A DNA stretch of 59,661 bases from Hyphomicrobiales bacterium (GTDB lineage: Bacteria > Pseudomonadota > Alphaproteobacteria > Rhizobiales > NORP267): assembly GCA_021775855.1 (NCBI GenBank), contig JAJFGZ010000066.1:1-59661 (forward strand). Direction: 5' to 3'. Positions 18,131 to 27,126 of this stretch are shown piece by piece (position 1 is the first letter of the stretch; each line of letters starts with the position of its first letter). Below the pieces are notes generated by a model. The model made no database searches. It was given only the letters and a program-made list of their open reading frames with translations, and was not told the DNA's origin. The translations under genes were made by a program, and so were the position numbers.

Positions 18131-19588
18131 ATGTCCAAATTCCTTGCTCTGACAATTGCCAAAAACACCGATCAACCAGCCTATGTCCAGATTTACCGCC
18201 AAATTCGGGAATTGGTCCTGACAAGCAGGCTCACCGCGGAGGATAAACTTCCGCCTACGCGTACGCTCGCTGTGGATCTGGGATTGTCTCGATCCACAAT
18301 TGTCGCGGCCTACGACCAGCTTGCGAGCGAGGGTTATGTTCATTCCCGGATCGGTTCAGGAATCTTTGTGGCGTCCTTGCCACCCGATCATCTGCTCCAT
18401 GTGCGCGATCCACAGGCAACCCAGAAATCGGGCATACAAGAAGAAGACAGCAGGTCCGGGCGATCCCATATCCCGTTCGAAATTGATGGCGCTGTCTATG
18501 ATCTGTTCCCGGTGGAGGATTGGACCCGCCGCCTCGCTGCCTCGTGGCGAAGAGGCCACCCCGACTTGCTGTCGTTCGAGGACCCATTTGGACACTTTCC
18601 ACTCCGCGTGGAGATTGCCGAACACCTGTTGCAATGGCGCGGGATCAATTGCGATGCAGACCAGATCATCATTACAAGCGGGGCGAGCGATGCCCTTGAT
18701 CTGATCTTCAGAACGCTGGCTCAAGCTGGCGCTGAAATCTGGATGGAGGATCCGGGTTTTGAGGTGATCCGGAATTGCATCACGGTCGGTGGCATGAAAC
18801 CCGTGGCCGTTCCATTGGACGAAAGCGGATTCAATTTTGGTCTGGCAAAATCAATTGCACCGAGCGGTAAGATCGCAATCGTGACCCCGTCGCGGCAATT
18901 TCCGCTTGGCGTCACCATGACTTTTGCCCGGCGACTGGAGTTACTGGATTGGGCGCATCATTCCGGCGGCTTGATCGTGGAAGACGATTACGACAGCGAA
19001 TACCGGTACGAGGGCCGCCCAATTCCTGCAATGGCCGGGATCGATGAACACGGCAACACATTGTATCTGGGAAGTTTTTCCAAGGTTATGTTCCGTTCGC
19101 TCCGGCTCGGCTATCTGGTGATCCCGTCGCGATTACTGACGCGTTTCAGAAATGTGTTATCCCGGCAATTGACCAAGGCTTCCTTTGTTGCCCAACCCGC
19201 ACTCGCGGATTTCATGGCCAGCGGTGCGTTTGGCGCCCATATCCGCAAAACCCGGCGGGTTTACGCAAAACGCCTCACCGCCCTCCAGAATGCGCTGGCC
19301 GAGCACGCCGAGGGACTATTGATCGCACCTCGGCAGAGTAGCGGCATTCATCTGATCGCCGCCTTAGATGCGGAGATTTCCGGCCGGATATCAGACGTCG
19401 GCATTGCCATTGCAGCCCAACATAAAGATATATATATCAAGGCCTTATCCGATTATTATGTCAACGAGGCGGAGATCCAGGGCCTGGTTATGGGTTTTGC
19501 CGGCTTCAACGAACAGGTGATCGAGAAAGGCGTGAAGACTCTGGCCGAAGCTATTGTGGAGAGCCTTAGCCGGAATCGAGACCGATAA
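18131..19588 (+). CDS. MocR/PdxR-type GntR regulator with aminotransferase domain
   Basis: The 485-residue protein combines an N-terminal GntR winged helix (about 15-80: PAYVQIYRQIRELVL, LPPTRTLAVDLGLSR, YDQLASEGYV) with a fold-type I aminotransferase domain. PLP-site residues are visible: TSGASDALDL, EDDYDSEYRYE with the pyridine-binding Asp, and GSFSKVMFRSLRLGY with the Schiff-base Lys. Such proteins sense PLP or amino compounds and control neighbouring genes. The divergent PPOX-cupin operon is the likely target, which may link it to B6 or amine metabolism. It converges on argC with 9 bases between the stops. Confidence 0.93.
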   Translation: MSKFLALTIAKNTDQPAYVQIYRQIRELVLTSRLTAEDKLPPTRTLAVDLGLSRSTIVAAYDQLASEGYVHSRIGSGIFVASLPPDHLLHVRDPQATQKSGIQEEDSRSGRSHIPFEIDGAVYDLFPVEDWTRRLAASWRRGHPDLLSFEDPFGHFPLRVEIAEHLLQWRGINCDADQIIITSGASDALDLIFRTLAQAGAEIWMEDPGFEVIRNCITVGGMKPVAVPLDESGFNFGLAKSIAPSGKIAIVTPSRQFPLGVTMTFARRLELLDWAHHSGGLIVEDDYDSEYRYEGRPIPAMAGIDEHGNTLYLGSFSKVMFRSLRLGYLVIPSRLLTRFRNVLSRQLTKASFVAQPALADFMASGAFGAHIRKTRRVYAKRLTALQNALAEHAEGLLIAPRQSSGIHLIAALDAEISGRISDVGIAIAAQHKDIYIKALSDYYVNEAEIQGLVMGFAGFNEQVIEKGVKTLAEAIVESLSRNRDR

Positions 19589-19597
19589 AAAAACGGA

Positions 19598-20653
19598 TTA
19601 CGGAAAAAGCGGTAATTGTTCCAATCCGGTTGTCTCTGCATACCCAAAGATCAGATTGAAATTCTGCAACGCTTGCCCGGCCGATCCCTTGACCAGATTG
19701 TCGAGCGCCGAGATGATGATCGCCCGGCCAGAAATCCGATCCTCGAATACCCCGATCAGAACGTGGTTTGAACCCCGCACATGCTGGGTCGCCGGGATAA
19801 CGCCACTTTCCAGTACCCTGACGAAAGGCTCATCCCTGTAGCGCTCGGCCAATGCAGTGCGCAAATCGTTTGCCGTGGCCTGTCCCGTCAACCGCACATA
19901 ACAGGTACACAATTCCCCCCGGCTCATGGGGATGAGATGCGGGGTGAAATTGACGACCACATCAGATCCCGCGGCAACCGAGATTTCCTGCTCGATTTCA
20001 GGTGCGTGCCGGTGGCTACCGATCGCATAAGGCGATAGGCCCTCGCCGGACTCGCAAAAGTGCGTTGCTTCCTTTGCAGCGCGACCCGCGCCGGACACGC
20101 CTGATTTTGCATCGATGACCAAATCACCTGCATCCACCAGACCCGATGAGACAACGGGCAGCAAAGCCATCAGGACCGCGGTCGGGTAGCAGCCCGGGCA
20201 CGCCACCAATCCGGCATTTTTGATCTCGTCGCGGTAATGCTCGGTCAGGCCATAAATTGCCTTCGTCTGCAATTCCGTCGCGCGGTGTTCGATACCGTAC
20301 CATTCGCCGTAGGTCTTAGTATTGCGGAGCCTGAAATCCGCCGACATATCGATGATCTTGGCGTCCGGATGGCTGTCGGTGAGTGACCGCGTAATATCTT
20401 GCGTCGTCCCGTGTGGGAGACCACAAAACACGGCATCCATTTGCCCCCAATCGGCGTCGTCGATCTTGATCAGGTCCGGCAATAGCGAATGACCAAGATG
20501 GGGAAACACTTGCGCCATTGGCTTTCCGGCATGGGCATTTGCGGTGAGTACAGAAATTTCTATGTTTGGATGGCGGGCCGCAAGGCGTACGAGATCTGAT
20601 CCTGTATATCCGGACGCACCCAACACACCGATTTTGACCTTACTGTTTTCCAT
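19598..20653 (-). CDS. argC: N-acetyl-gamma-glutamyl-phosphate reductase
   Basis: ArgC reduces N-acetylglutamyl phosphate with NADPH in arginine synthesis. The 351-residue protein has GASGYTGSDLVRL at residue 13, FCGLPHGTTQD, and the catalytic Cys in LVACPGCYPTA, followed by DAKSGVSGAGR and HRHAPEIEQE. Length is that of the long ArgC type. It lies downstream of rpsI in the same direction, but a strong terminator between them makes co-transcription limited. ArgC downstream of rplM-rpsI is a common alphaproteobacterial order. Confidence 0.97.
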   Translation of the reverse strand: MENSKVKIGVLGASGYTGSDLVRLAARHPNIEISVLTANAHAGKPMAQVFPHLGHSLLPDLIKIDDADWGQMDAVFCGLPHGTTQDITRSLTDSHPDAKIIDMSADFRLRNTKTYGEWYGIEHRATELQTKAIYGLTEHYRDEIKNAGLVACPGCYPTAVLMALLPVVSSGLVDAGDLVIDAKSGVSGAGRAAKEATHFCESGEGLSPYAIGSHRHAPEIEQEISVAAGSDVVVNFTPHLIPMSRGELCTCYVRLTGQATANDLRTALAERYRDEPFVRVLESGVIPATQHVRGSNHVLIGVFEDRISGRAIIISALDNLVKGSAGQALQNFNLIFGYAETTGLEQLPLFP

Positions 20654-20715
20654 AACTCAATCCATTCATTCCAAACTGCATTTTGATTTGGTGTCATTTC
20701 AGACACCCAGGCAAT

Positions 20716-20746
20716 AAAAAAAGGCGGATCCGAAGACCCGCCTTTT
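20716..20746 (-). terminator. Rho-independent terminator after rpsI
   Basis: The stem AAAAGGCGG/CCGCCTTTT (20719-20727 with 20738-20746) has a 10-base loop and, on the minus strand, is followed by a run of Ts. It lies 35 bases after the rpsI stop and separates the ribosomal operon from argC. Confidence 0.88.
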
Positions 20747-20780
20747 GAAAACCTGGTTCTGAAACCCCTGGGTCTGGACC

Positions 20781-21269
20781 CTATCGTTTCGAGAACTGGA
20801 AGCTCTTGCGGGCTTTGGCCTTGCCGTATTTTTTTCGCTCTACAACGCGTGAATCGCGGGTGAGAAATCCACCTTTTTTCAATACGCCGCGCAGATCAGG
20901 CTCATAATAAGTCAAAGCCTTTGAAATACCATGACGGACCGCGCCTGCCTGACCGGACAATCCGCCACCGGATACGGTGCAATTGACGTCATACTGGTCC
21001 TTGCGCTCGGCCGCAATCAGCGGCTGTCTCAGGATCATGCGCAGAACGGGACGGGCGAAATAGGTTTCTATATCGCGGCCGTTGACAGAAATCCGCCCTG
21101 CCCCTGGTTTGATCCAAACGCGGGCAATGGCGTCTTTGCGTTTTCCAGTCGCGTAAGCGCGGCCATGATCGTCCAGTTTCTGCACCCGAACCGGGGCTTC
21201 TTCTACAGTCTCGGTGACACCCAGGGCATCGCCGAGGTCTTCCAAAGTCTGAACCTCTTGATCAGCCAT
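20781..21269 (-). CDS. rpsI: 30S ribosomal protein S9
   Basis: The 162-residue S9 has the usual core: [43 protein letters not shown] and the basic C-terminus ending in [11 protein letters not shown] whose last Arg reaches the P-site tRNA. An acidic N-terminal extension of about 30 residues is typical of alphaproteobacteria. The start overlaps the rplM stop by one base (TAATG). A terminator follows. Confidence 0.98.
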   Translation of the reverse strand: MADQEVQTLEDLGDALGVTETVEEAPVRVQKLDDHGRAYATGKRKDAIARVWIKPGAGRISVNGRDIETYFARPVLRMILRQPLIAAERKDQYDVNCTVSGGGLSGQAGAVRHGISKALTYYEPDLRGVLKKGGFLTRDSRVVERKKYGKAKARKSFQFSKR

Positions 21270-21733
21270 TATTGCCTCCGGGTGTTTTTGGTGTTCAACG
21301 ATGCAACATCTAGTGTTGCAGGATTTTGAGCCTCGTGCGGATGGTCCGAGCCGGCATAGACCTTCAGATTGCTCATTTGCTGGCGCGACAAAGGACCACC
21401 AGGCAGCATGCGCTCGACCGCTTTAAGGAGAACCCGCTCCGGGTGTTTCCCCTCCAATATCTGGCGCGGTGTGCGCTGCTTAATCCCGCCCGGATACCCG
21501 GTATGACGGTAATAGATCTTGTCTTCGTATTTCTTTCCGGTGAAGACGACTTTATCTGCATTGACGACCACAATGTAGTCGCCGCAATCCATATGCGGGG
21601 TGAATGTCGGCTTGTGTTTCCCACGGAGCCTGAACGCGATGAGCGTTGCCAACCGGCCAACAACCAGTCCTTCGGCATCAATCAACAGCCATTTTTTGTC
21701 CAGGTCAGCGGGGGTCGCTGAAAACGTGCGCAT
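21269..21733 (-). CDS. rplM: 50S ribosomal protein L13
   Basis: The 154-residue L13 shows [18 protein letters not shown], the [20 protein letters not shown] block, [10 protein letters not shown] and [13 protein letters not shown], all family signatures. It is the first gene of the rplM-rpsI pair. A sigma70-like promoter is visible upstream. The 180-base gap before the thioesterase gene contains that promoter and no further gene. Confidence 0.98.
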   Translation of the reverse strand: MRTFSATPADLDKKWLLIDAEGLVVGRLATLIAFRLRGKHKPTFTPHMDCGDYIVVVNADKVVFTGKKYEDKIYYRHTGYPGGIKQRTPRQILEGKHPERVLLKAVERMLPGGPLSRQQMSNLKVYAGSDHPHEAQNPATLDVASLNTKNTRRQ

Positions 21734-21813
21734 TGTCTATCCTTAAATTTGTGAAGCAGGACGCCGAAGCCAAAAAAACCGCATGCAAAAATTGCGTCCA
21801 ATTTCTGGAGGGT

Positions 21814-21842
21814 TTTCTACCGCTTGCGGTCACTTGGGTCAA
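21814..21842 (-). promoter_or_regulatory. Putative sigma70 promoter of rplM-rpsI
   Basis: On the minus strand TTGACC (21842-21837) and TAGAAA (21819-21814) are separated by exactly 17 bases, about 80 bases upstream of the rplM ATG. The -35 matches consensus at five of six positions and the -10 at four. Confidence 0.55.
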
Positions 21843-21899
21843 GCACAATATCGCGTTTGTATTTTGAAAAACGCAATTATAACAGATATTTATTGTTAA

Positions 21900-21913
21900 G
21901 GTAATATATTACC
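21900..21913. repeat. Perfect 14-bp palindrome GGTAATATATTACC
   Basis: The palindrome lies 2 bases beyond the stop of the thioesterase gene and about 60 bases upstream of the rplM promoter. It has no loop or T-run, so it is not a standard terminator. It may be a regulator site, but its function is unknown. Confidence 0.4.
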
Positions 21914-21915
21914 GT

Positions 21916-22368
21916 TTAATGTTTCGGGATCGCATAGGTCACCGAGGCTTGCGCCACAAGTGCGTCGCTGTTGGCTGATCTGATCCGGACATCGAATACC
22001 GCGAGTGTCCGTCCAAGTTTGATAATTTCGCCCTCAGCGATTAAATCACCCGGCTCCGGTTTTCGAACGAAATTGATATTGAGATTGGTCGTTACCGCAA
22101 GCGCCACCGGACCGATATTCCCCATGAGAACCAAATAGGCAGTCACATCGGCGAGCGCCATCATCGCCGGACCCGATATCGTACCGCCCGGCCGGATATG
22201 GCGTTCATGTTCGAAGAGTCGAATTTTCCCGCCCTGGGTCGTGATCTCCAGGACTTCGTAGGTCTTGCCGTGGTAGCTGGCCTCAGGAAAATCGTTATCG
22301 AGGAACGCCGTAACTTCCTCGGTGGTCATGACGGTCCGGTCGTTGGAATTCACTGTCGTCACTTGCAT
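21916..22368 (-). CDS. PaaI/YdiI family hotdog-fold thioesterase
   Basis: The 150-residue protein has a hotdog fold of the PaaI type, with HIRPGGTISGPAMMALADVTAYLVLM (catalytic-loop region) and an expected C-terminal strand set ending DALVAQASVTYAIPKH. Such enzymes cleave acyl- or aryl-CoA thioesters in the cytosol. The usual catalytic Asp/Glu of the central helix is probably the Asp in ALADV. It is transcribed away from the secreted orphan protein and is alone in its unit. Confidence 0.85.
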   Translation of the reverse strand: MQVTTVNSNDRTVMTTEEVTAFLDNDFPEASYHGKTYEVLEITTQGGKIRLFEHERHIRPGGTISGPAMMALADVTAYLVLMGNIGPVALAVTTNLNINFVRKPEPGDLIAEGEIIKLGRTLAVFDVRIRSANSDALVAQASVTYAIPKH

Positions 22369-22448
22369 CTGTCCCTTGTTTGGGGTTTTAATGTCACACG
22401 AGCTAACGCCAATCAGGTCAGAAAATCAACGGGTTAAAGAGGCTGTCT

Positions 22449-23003
22449 ATGTCAATCTCTGGTAAGGTCTCTATCTGGATTTCATCCTTCTTGATGACCA
22501 TTTGGCTCCTAATACCCTTGGCTTCGTCAGACGCCCAGACGACCATGCCAAGTATCCCCGGCATGGGAGCTATAGAGCAAATCGAACTGACAGATAGCAT
22601 GGCGATGAATGCGATCGATTCTTATATCGCTTTGAAAGAGGAATATGGCGACGACGCGATCACGCCAATCGACCCGAATAGCCCCGCCGGAGTCCTGCAA
22701 GGCCTGCAGGCCCACCAGGGAATGTTGGCGATTGTAAACCAGTATGGGTTTTCGGATATAAATGATTGGCATCTCTCATTGCGTAGCGTGATCATGGCCA
22801 ATTCATTCCTCGAAGAGGGGCGTATGGAGGAATACGAACAGTCGATATCCCAAATGCAGCAACAGAATTTACCTGAACCGATGGCCAGTCAGATGTTGGC
22901 AATGTTGCAAAGCCTGAAACCTTCTGAAAACAATCTGGCCGTACTGACCGGCCTGGCGGCAGACGCCGAATACGGGTCGAAACTTATATCCGTTCAAAAT
23001 TGA
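22449..23003 (+). CDS. Predicted secreted protein of unknown function
   Basis: I do not recognise this 184-residue protein. Residues 1-30 form a Sec-type signal peptide (basic start, hydrophobic SSFLMTIWLLIPLA, likely cut near SSDAQ). The mature part of about 155 residues appears helical, contains no cysteine and is rich in Met and Gln, with a segment SISQMQQQNLPEPMASQML. It contains a tyrosine/acidic patch (DSYIALKEEYGDDA). It probably resides in the periplasm. It lies between the thioesterase and the crotonase gene; 49 bases separate it from the latter, so it may be in the same transcript. Confidence 0.75.
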   Translation: MSISGKVSIWISSFLMTIWLLIPLASSDAQTTMPSIPGMGAIEQIELTDSMAMNAIDSYIALKEEYGDDAITPIDPNSPAGVLQGLQAHQGMLAIVNQYGFSDINDWHLSLRSVIMANSFLEEGRMEEYEQSISQMQQQNLPEPMASQMLAMLQSLKPSENNLAVLTGLAADAEYGSKLISVQN

Positions 23004-23052
23004 GGAAATTCTATTCGCCCTTGACGAGCAAAACCGAATTGAAGAATTCAAT

Positions 23053-23850
23053 ATGAGTGCCGCGCCGCCCTACACCTATCGCACGAGTCATGGCAACATC
23101 GCCATTTTACGTCTGAACCGGCCGTCAACCTTCAACGTGCTCAGCGTTGACATGATGAGTACACTCCAAACCGAGTTAGACAGCCTTGCGGCAGATGAAA
23201 CGATAAGCGTTGTAATTATTCGCGCCGAAGGGCCAGGATTTTGCGCCGGCCACGATCTCAAGGAAATGCAGGAACGCCGTACCGACAAGGATTCGGGCAA
23301 GGCCTTCTTCAAGGACCTCTTTAGCCAATGTACCCGGCTGATGACGACAATCACCGCCCTCCCCCAAACGGTTATTGCGCAAGTACAGGGAACCGCCGTC
23401 GCTGCTGGATGCCAACTCGTAGCGACGTGCGACATGGCCGTCGCGAGTGAAAACGCCAAGTTTGGAGTCAACGGCATCGATGTTGGCTTTTTCTGCTCAA
23501 CACCGAGCGTGGCGCTGAGCCGAAATATCGGGCGCAAAATGGCCATGGAATTGCTGACCACAGGCGATATGCTGAGCGCCAATGAAGGCGTCGATGTGGG
23601 ACTGGTCAATCTTGTTGTAGGGCGAGAAGACCTGGAGAGCGCGACGATGAATTTGGCGAGAAAAATCGCGTCGAAGCCGCGCAAAATTCTTGCCCTGGGC
23701 AAACGAGCGTTTCAGACCCAGATTCAATTGCCGCGCGAGGAAGCCTACAAGGCAATGGAGGCGGTCATGGTGGACAACCTGATGATGGATGAATCGATCG
23801 AGGGGTTTTCAGCCTTTATCGAAAAACGCCCACCGAAATGGCCTGAATAG
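23053..23850 (+). CDS. Crotonase-fold enoyl-CoA hydratase/isomerase family protein (ECHDC3-like)
   Basis: The 265-residue protein has the crotonase fold: LRLNRPSTFNVLS, the first oxyanion loop EGPGFCAGHDLKEM and a second, VQGTAVAAGCQL. Around the place where active hydratases carry their catalytic Glu residues it reads VNGIDVGFFCSTPSVALSR, a pattern resembling eukaryotic ECHDC3 rather than ECHS1. The expected acids are not obvious, so hydratase activity is uncertain. It is followed after 4 bases by the CoA-binding protein gene, suggesting a shared acyl-CoA function. Confidence 0.88.
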   Translation: MSAAPPYTYRTSHGNIAILRLNRPSTFNVLSVDMMSTLQTELDSLAADETISVVIIRAEGPGFCAGHDLKEMQERRTDKDSGKAFFKDLFSQCTRLMTTITALPQTVIAQVQGTAVAAGCQLVATCDMAVASENAKFGVNGIDVGFFCSTPSVALSRNIGRKMAMELLTTGDMLSANEGVDVGLVNLVVGREDLESATMNLARKIASKPRKILALGKRAFQTQIQLPREEAYKAMEAVMVDNLMMDESIEGFSAFIEKRPPKWPE

Positions 23851-23854
23851 TTCC

Positions 23855-24403
23855 ATGGACCACGACACTTATTCCGACACCTATATCGGCGGCATTCTTG
23901 AGCGGACAAAAATTGTAGCCATGGTCGGCGCGAGCGCAAACCGCATTCGCCCGAGCTATTTCGTTTTGAAATACCTGTTGGCAAAAGGGTACAAGGTCAT
24001 TCCCGTCAATCCGGGCCTTGCCGGACAGGAACTCCTTGGCCAACCAGTGGTTGCCGACTTGTCGGAAATTTCAGGCCCGGTGGATATGGTCGATATATTT
24101 CGCAATTCTGAGGCAGCCGGAGGTTTCACCGATCAGGCGACAGAAATTGGCGCCCAGGCGGTGTGGATGCAACTCGGGATCAGAAACGATGAGGCCGCAA
24201 GCCGCGCCGAAGCCGCGGGTCTTAAGGTTGTCATGAACCGTTGCCCGAAAATAGAATATGGCCGCTTGTCTGGCGAGATATCATGGGCTGGCGTCAATAG
24301 CCGAACGATATCAGCACGAAAACCGGCCCTTGCTGGTAAGGGATTTCAACATCTGACCATCCGCCCGGTCCGGCGGCGGGTAAACCAAGATGATGAAAGC
24401 TGA
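23855..24403 (+). CDS. CoA-binding domain protein (YccU type)
   Basis: The 182-residue protein has a Rossmann-like CoA-binding domain: IVAMVGASANRIRPSYFVLKYL, the VIPVNPGL segment and a NRCPKIEY segment near residue 130. These proteins resemble the N-terminal part of acyl-CoA synthetases and bind CoA; they have no known catalysis. ATG 23855 is preferred because it lies 4 bases after the upstream stop, while an earlier start would overlap the crotonase gene. It is probably co-transcribed with the crotonase gene and perhaps with metY, 70 bases downstream. Confidence 0.87.
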   Translation: MDHDTYSDTYIGGILERTKIVAMVGASANRIRPSYFVLKYLLAKGYKVIPVNPGLAGQELLGQPVVADLSEISGPVDMVDIFRNSEAAGGFTDQATEIGAQAVWMQLGIRNDEAASRAEAAGLKVVMNRCPKIEYGRLSGEISWAGVNSRTISARKPALAGKGFQHLTIRPVRRRVNQDDES

Positions 24404-24473
24404 TTTGATCCGTTCGCTGTACACGTTAGACCTGTAGTCCCTATTTTAAGTTCGCCCCGAGAGAGTATTAGTC

Positions 24474-25763
24474 ATGAGTGAAGATCGGATTCCCGGATTT
24501 GATACCCTGGCAGTCCATGCCGGTGCGCAACCGGACCCGACGACGGGTGCCCGGGTAACACCGATCTACCAGACCTCCAGTTTCGTCTTCGACGACGCCG
24601 ATCACGCCGCGTCGCTCTTTGCTCTGGAAGCGTTCGGCAACATTTACACCCGGATCGGTAACCCCACCTGTGCCGTGCTGGAAGAACGTGTGGCTGCACT
24701 CGAAGGCGGTACAGCCGCCGTCGCGGTCGCATCCGGACACGCGGCCCAGCATTTGGTTTTCTACACTTTGATGGAACCAGGCGATGAATTCATCGCAGCC
24801 CGGCAACTTTACGGCGGCTCGATCAACCAGTTCGGTCAATCCTTCAAAAAAAGTGATTGGAACGTGGTCTGGGCGGATACCGACAATATTGAAACCTTCG
24901 AGAACGCCGTGACCCCTCGAACCAAGGCAATTTTTGTCGAGTCGATTGCCAATCCCGGCGGGCGTATCACCGATATCGCGGCCATATCGAAGGTCGCGAA
25001 ACGCGCCGGCGTCCCCTTGATCGTCGACAATACTTTGGCCACCCCCTATCTCTGCCAGCCGCTCGAACACGGCGCGGATATTGTTGTGCATTCAGCTACC
25101 AAGTTCCTCGGCGGACACGGCAATTCGATTGCGGGCGTCATCGTCGATGGCGGTACATTCAACTGGACCCGGGAGAACCGCTATCCCCTGCTTTCCGAGC
25201 CGAACGAAAGCTATGGCGGGATCATACTTTATGAGACCTTTGGCAATTTCGCGTTTGCCATTGCCTGCCGCATGATTGGATTGCGCGATTTCGGCCCAAC
25301 ATTGTCACCGTTCAACGCGTTTCTAGTCCTCAACGGCATCGAAACCCTGCCCCTGCGCATGCAACGCCATTGTGAAAACGCGCTCGCCGTCGCTGAATTT
25401 CTCAGTAATCATCCTAAAATAGCATGGGTCAACTACGCCGGTTTGCCGGGAGACCGGCACTACAACCTGGCAAAACAATATTGCCCGAAGGGCGCCGGAT
25501 CGGTCTTCACTTTCGGTGTCAAAGGCGGCTACGAAGCAGGCATCCAGGTTGTCTCGAATGTCTATCTGTTCAGCCACCTGGCCAATGTGGGCGATACCCG
25601 GAGCCTGATCATCCATCCGGCGTCTACGACCCACCGCCAGCTCACCGAGGAACAACTCAGCGCCGCAGGCGCCGGTTCCGACGTCATCCGCCTCTCAATC
25701 GGCATTGAGGACAAGGACGATTTGATTGCCGATCTCAACACCGCGCTGGAGTCGGTCGGTTAA
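24474..25763 (+). CDS. metY: O-acetylhomoserine sulfhydrylase
   Basis: MetY makes homocysteine from O-acetylhomoserine and sulfide with PLP in methionine synthesis. The 429-residue protein has the start [36 protein letters not shown], the PLP-binding [21 protein letters not shown] and the Schiff-base Lys in [10 protein letters not shown]. Length fits this family better than cystathionine gamma-synthase (about 390). No SAM riboswitch is visible in the 70 bases upstream. It converges with ctaA, the stops being one base apart. Confidence 0.96.
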   Translation: MSEDRIPGFDTLAVHAGAQPDPTTGARVTPIYQTSSFVFDDADHAASLFALEAFGNIYTRIGNPTCAVLEERVAALEGGTAAVAVASGHAAQHLVFYTLMEPGDEFIAARQLYGGSINQFGQSFKKSDWNVVWADTDNIETFENAVTPRTKAIFVESIANPGGRITDIAAISKVAKRAGVPLIVDNTLATPYLCQPLEHGADIVVHSATKFLGGHGNSIAGVIVDGGTFNWTRENRYPLLSEPNESYGGIILYETFGNFAFAIACRMIGLRDFGPTLSPFNAFLVLNGIETLPLRMQRHCENALAVAEFLSNHPKIAWVNYAGLPGDRHYNLAKQYCPKGAGSVFTFGVKGGYEAGIQVVSNVYLFSHLANVGDTRSLIIHPASTTHRQLTEEQLSAAGAGSDVIRLSIGIEDKDDLIADLNTALESVG

Positions 25764-25764
25764 G

Positions 25765-26775
25765 TCAATCTCTGGAAAGTCTGAGATCACGCTGGCCGTA
25801 AAATCCGTGAAGATGGATGACGGCTGCCAGCAATACCACGATCGCCATCCCCTGATGGAGCAGCCCGAGACTGAGCGGCACCACCTGGACCAGGGTCCAG
25901 ATTCCAATTGCCGCCTGAAACAGAACCAGCCCGGCTAACATCAGCGATTTTCCGGCGGTTTTGACATTGGCGCGAAATCGACCTACAGCGTGCCAGCACG
26001 CCGTGGCAACCAACAGATACGCCACCATGCGGTGAACGAATTGCACCGTGCGTACATTTTCAAAGAAATTGATCCACCACGGTTCCATGACAAACAGGTC
26101 ATCGGGAATAATTTTTCCGGCCATCAATGGCCAGCTATTATGGCTGAAGCCAGCATCGGTGCCGGCAACAAGTGCCCCCAGAACAATCTGGACAAAGATC
26201 AATCCGGTCAAAAGCACAGCGCCTCCACGCCCACTCCCGTCTGGCGCGTCGACGGGTGGCCCGGATACGCCTAGATAGGTCCAGGCAATGACAGTTAGAA
26301 TGAGAAATGCCAGGCCCAAATGTGCCGCCAGCCGGTACTGGCTGACATCGACCCGATCAACCAGCCCGCTGGAGACCATGAACCAGCCAAGACCGCCCTG
26401 TAGTCCTCCCATCGCAAGAATAATCAACAGCCGCACGTTCAAGGCCGGTCCGATTCTCCGCCCGAGTAAAAACACCAGATACGGGGCCACGAACACAATC
26501 CCGACAATACGCCCAAGGAATCTGTGCGCCCATTCCCACCAGTAAATCAGCTTGAATCCGGCCAGGGTCATGTCCGGATTGATGAGTGCGAATTCGGGAA
26601 TTTGCTGATATTTTGCGAACGCCGCCTGCCACTGGATTTCATTGACCGGTGGAACAATGCCTGTAATCAACTGCCATTCGGTGATCGACAGTCCGGAATC
26701 AGTGAGCCGGGTCGCGCCGCCGACGATGATCATGGCAACGACCAGTAATCCAAGACAGACAAGCCAAATGCGCAT
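25765..26775 (-). CDS. ctaA: Heme A synthase (CtaA/COX15)
   Basis: CtaA oxidises heme O to heme A for aa3-type cytochrome oxidase. The 336-residue membrane protein has about eight helices and the type-2 (COX15-like) signatures GGATRLTDSGLSITEW near residue 19, WWEWAHRFLGR with a heme-ligand His, AHLGLAF, and the C-terminal half VQFVHRMVAY and LLHQGMAI with further His ligands. Its presence implies an aa3-type oxidase elsewhere in the genome. The gene diverges from the small membrane protein gene. Confidence 0.95.
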   Translation of the reverse strand: MRIWLVCLGLLVVAMIIVGGATRLTDSGLSITEWQLITGIVPPVNEIQWQAAFAKYQQIPEFALINPDMTLAGFKLIYWWEWAHRFLGRIVGIVFVAPYLVFLLGRRIGPALNVRLLIILAMGGLQGGLGWFMVSSGLVDRVDVSQYRLAAHLGLAFLILTVIAWTYLGVSGPPVDAPDGSGRGGAVLLTGLIFVQIVLGALVAGTDAGFSHNSWPLMAGKIIPDDLFVMEPWWINFFENVRTVQFVHRMVAYLLVATACWHAVGRFRANVKTAGKSLMLAGLVLFQAAIGIWTLVQVVPLSLGLLHQGMAIVVLLAAVIHLHGFYGQRDLRLSRD

Positions 26776-26925
26776 TCAGCAAAACTCGAAGGGACCAGGT
26801 AATTCATGTTCCTGAACGCCGGGTGGTTTGGCGCCCAATACTCTCTTGCCCTCACCTATCGCGCCCGCTAACAAGCTGCAAGGTGTGACTTGGTCGCAGT
26901 CAACGGGAATTCAGGATCCATCCAA

Positions 26926-27114
26926 ATGCGCATGCTAGTCGGAATGATCGGTTTGCTGGGAATGATGGTTTTGTATGTCGGATTGGTCCTGATCCTGGCA
27001 GACCAACTGCCCCCGTCTACACCATCTCTCGTCCTGCTGGCATTCTATATTGTATGCGGATTGGCTTGGACCTGGCCGGCAAAATGGATCATTCTCTGGA
27101 GTAGACGTGAGTAA
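26926..27114 (+). CDS. Small two-helix membrane protein, DUF2842 type
   Basis: A 62-residue protein with two predicted membrane helices (MIGLLGMMVLYVGLVLIL and LVLLAFYIVCGLAWTWP) and a basic C-terminus (WSRRE). This is the pattern of the DUF2842 family, small inner-membrane proteins of alphaproteobacteria without known function. The ATG at 26926 has AGGA about eleven bases upstream; a TTG at 26890 would add 12 polar residues and looks less likely. It is divergent from ctaA, which may hint at a respiratory link. Confidence 0.8.
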   Translation: MRMLVGMIGLLGMMVLYVGLVLILADQLPPSTPSLVLLAFYIVCGLAWTWPAKWIILWSRRE

Positions 27115-27126
27115 AGAGCCCCATCG

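Noticed and set aside
24404..24473. Possible SAM riboswitch upstream of metY
   Set aside because: The gap is only 70 bases and I find no SAM-II-like pseudoknot pattern or conserved core.
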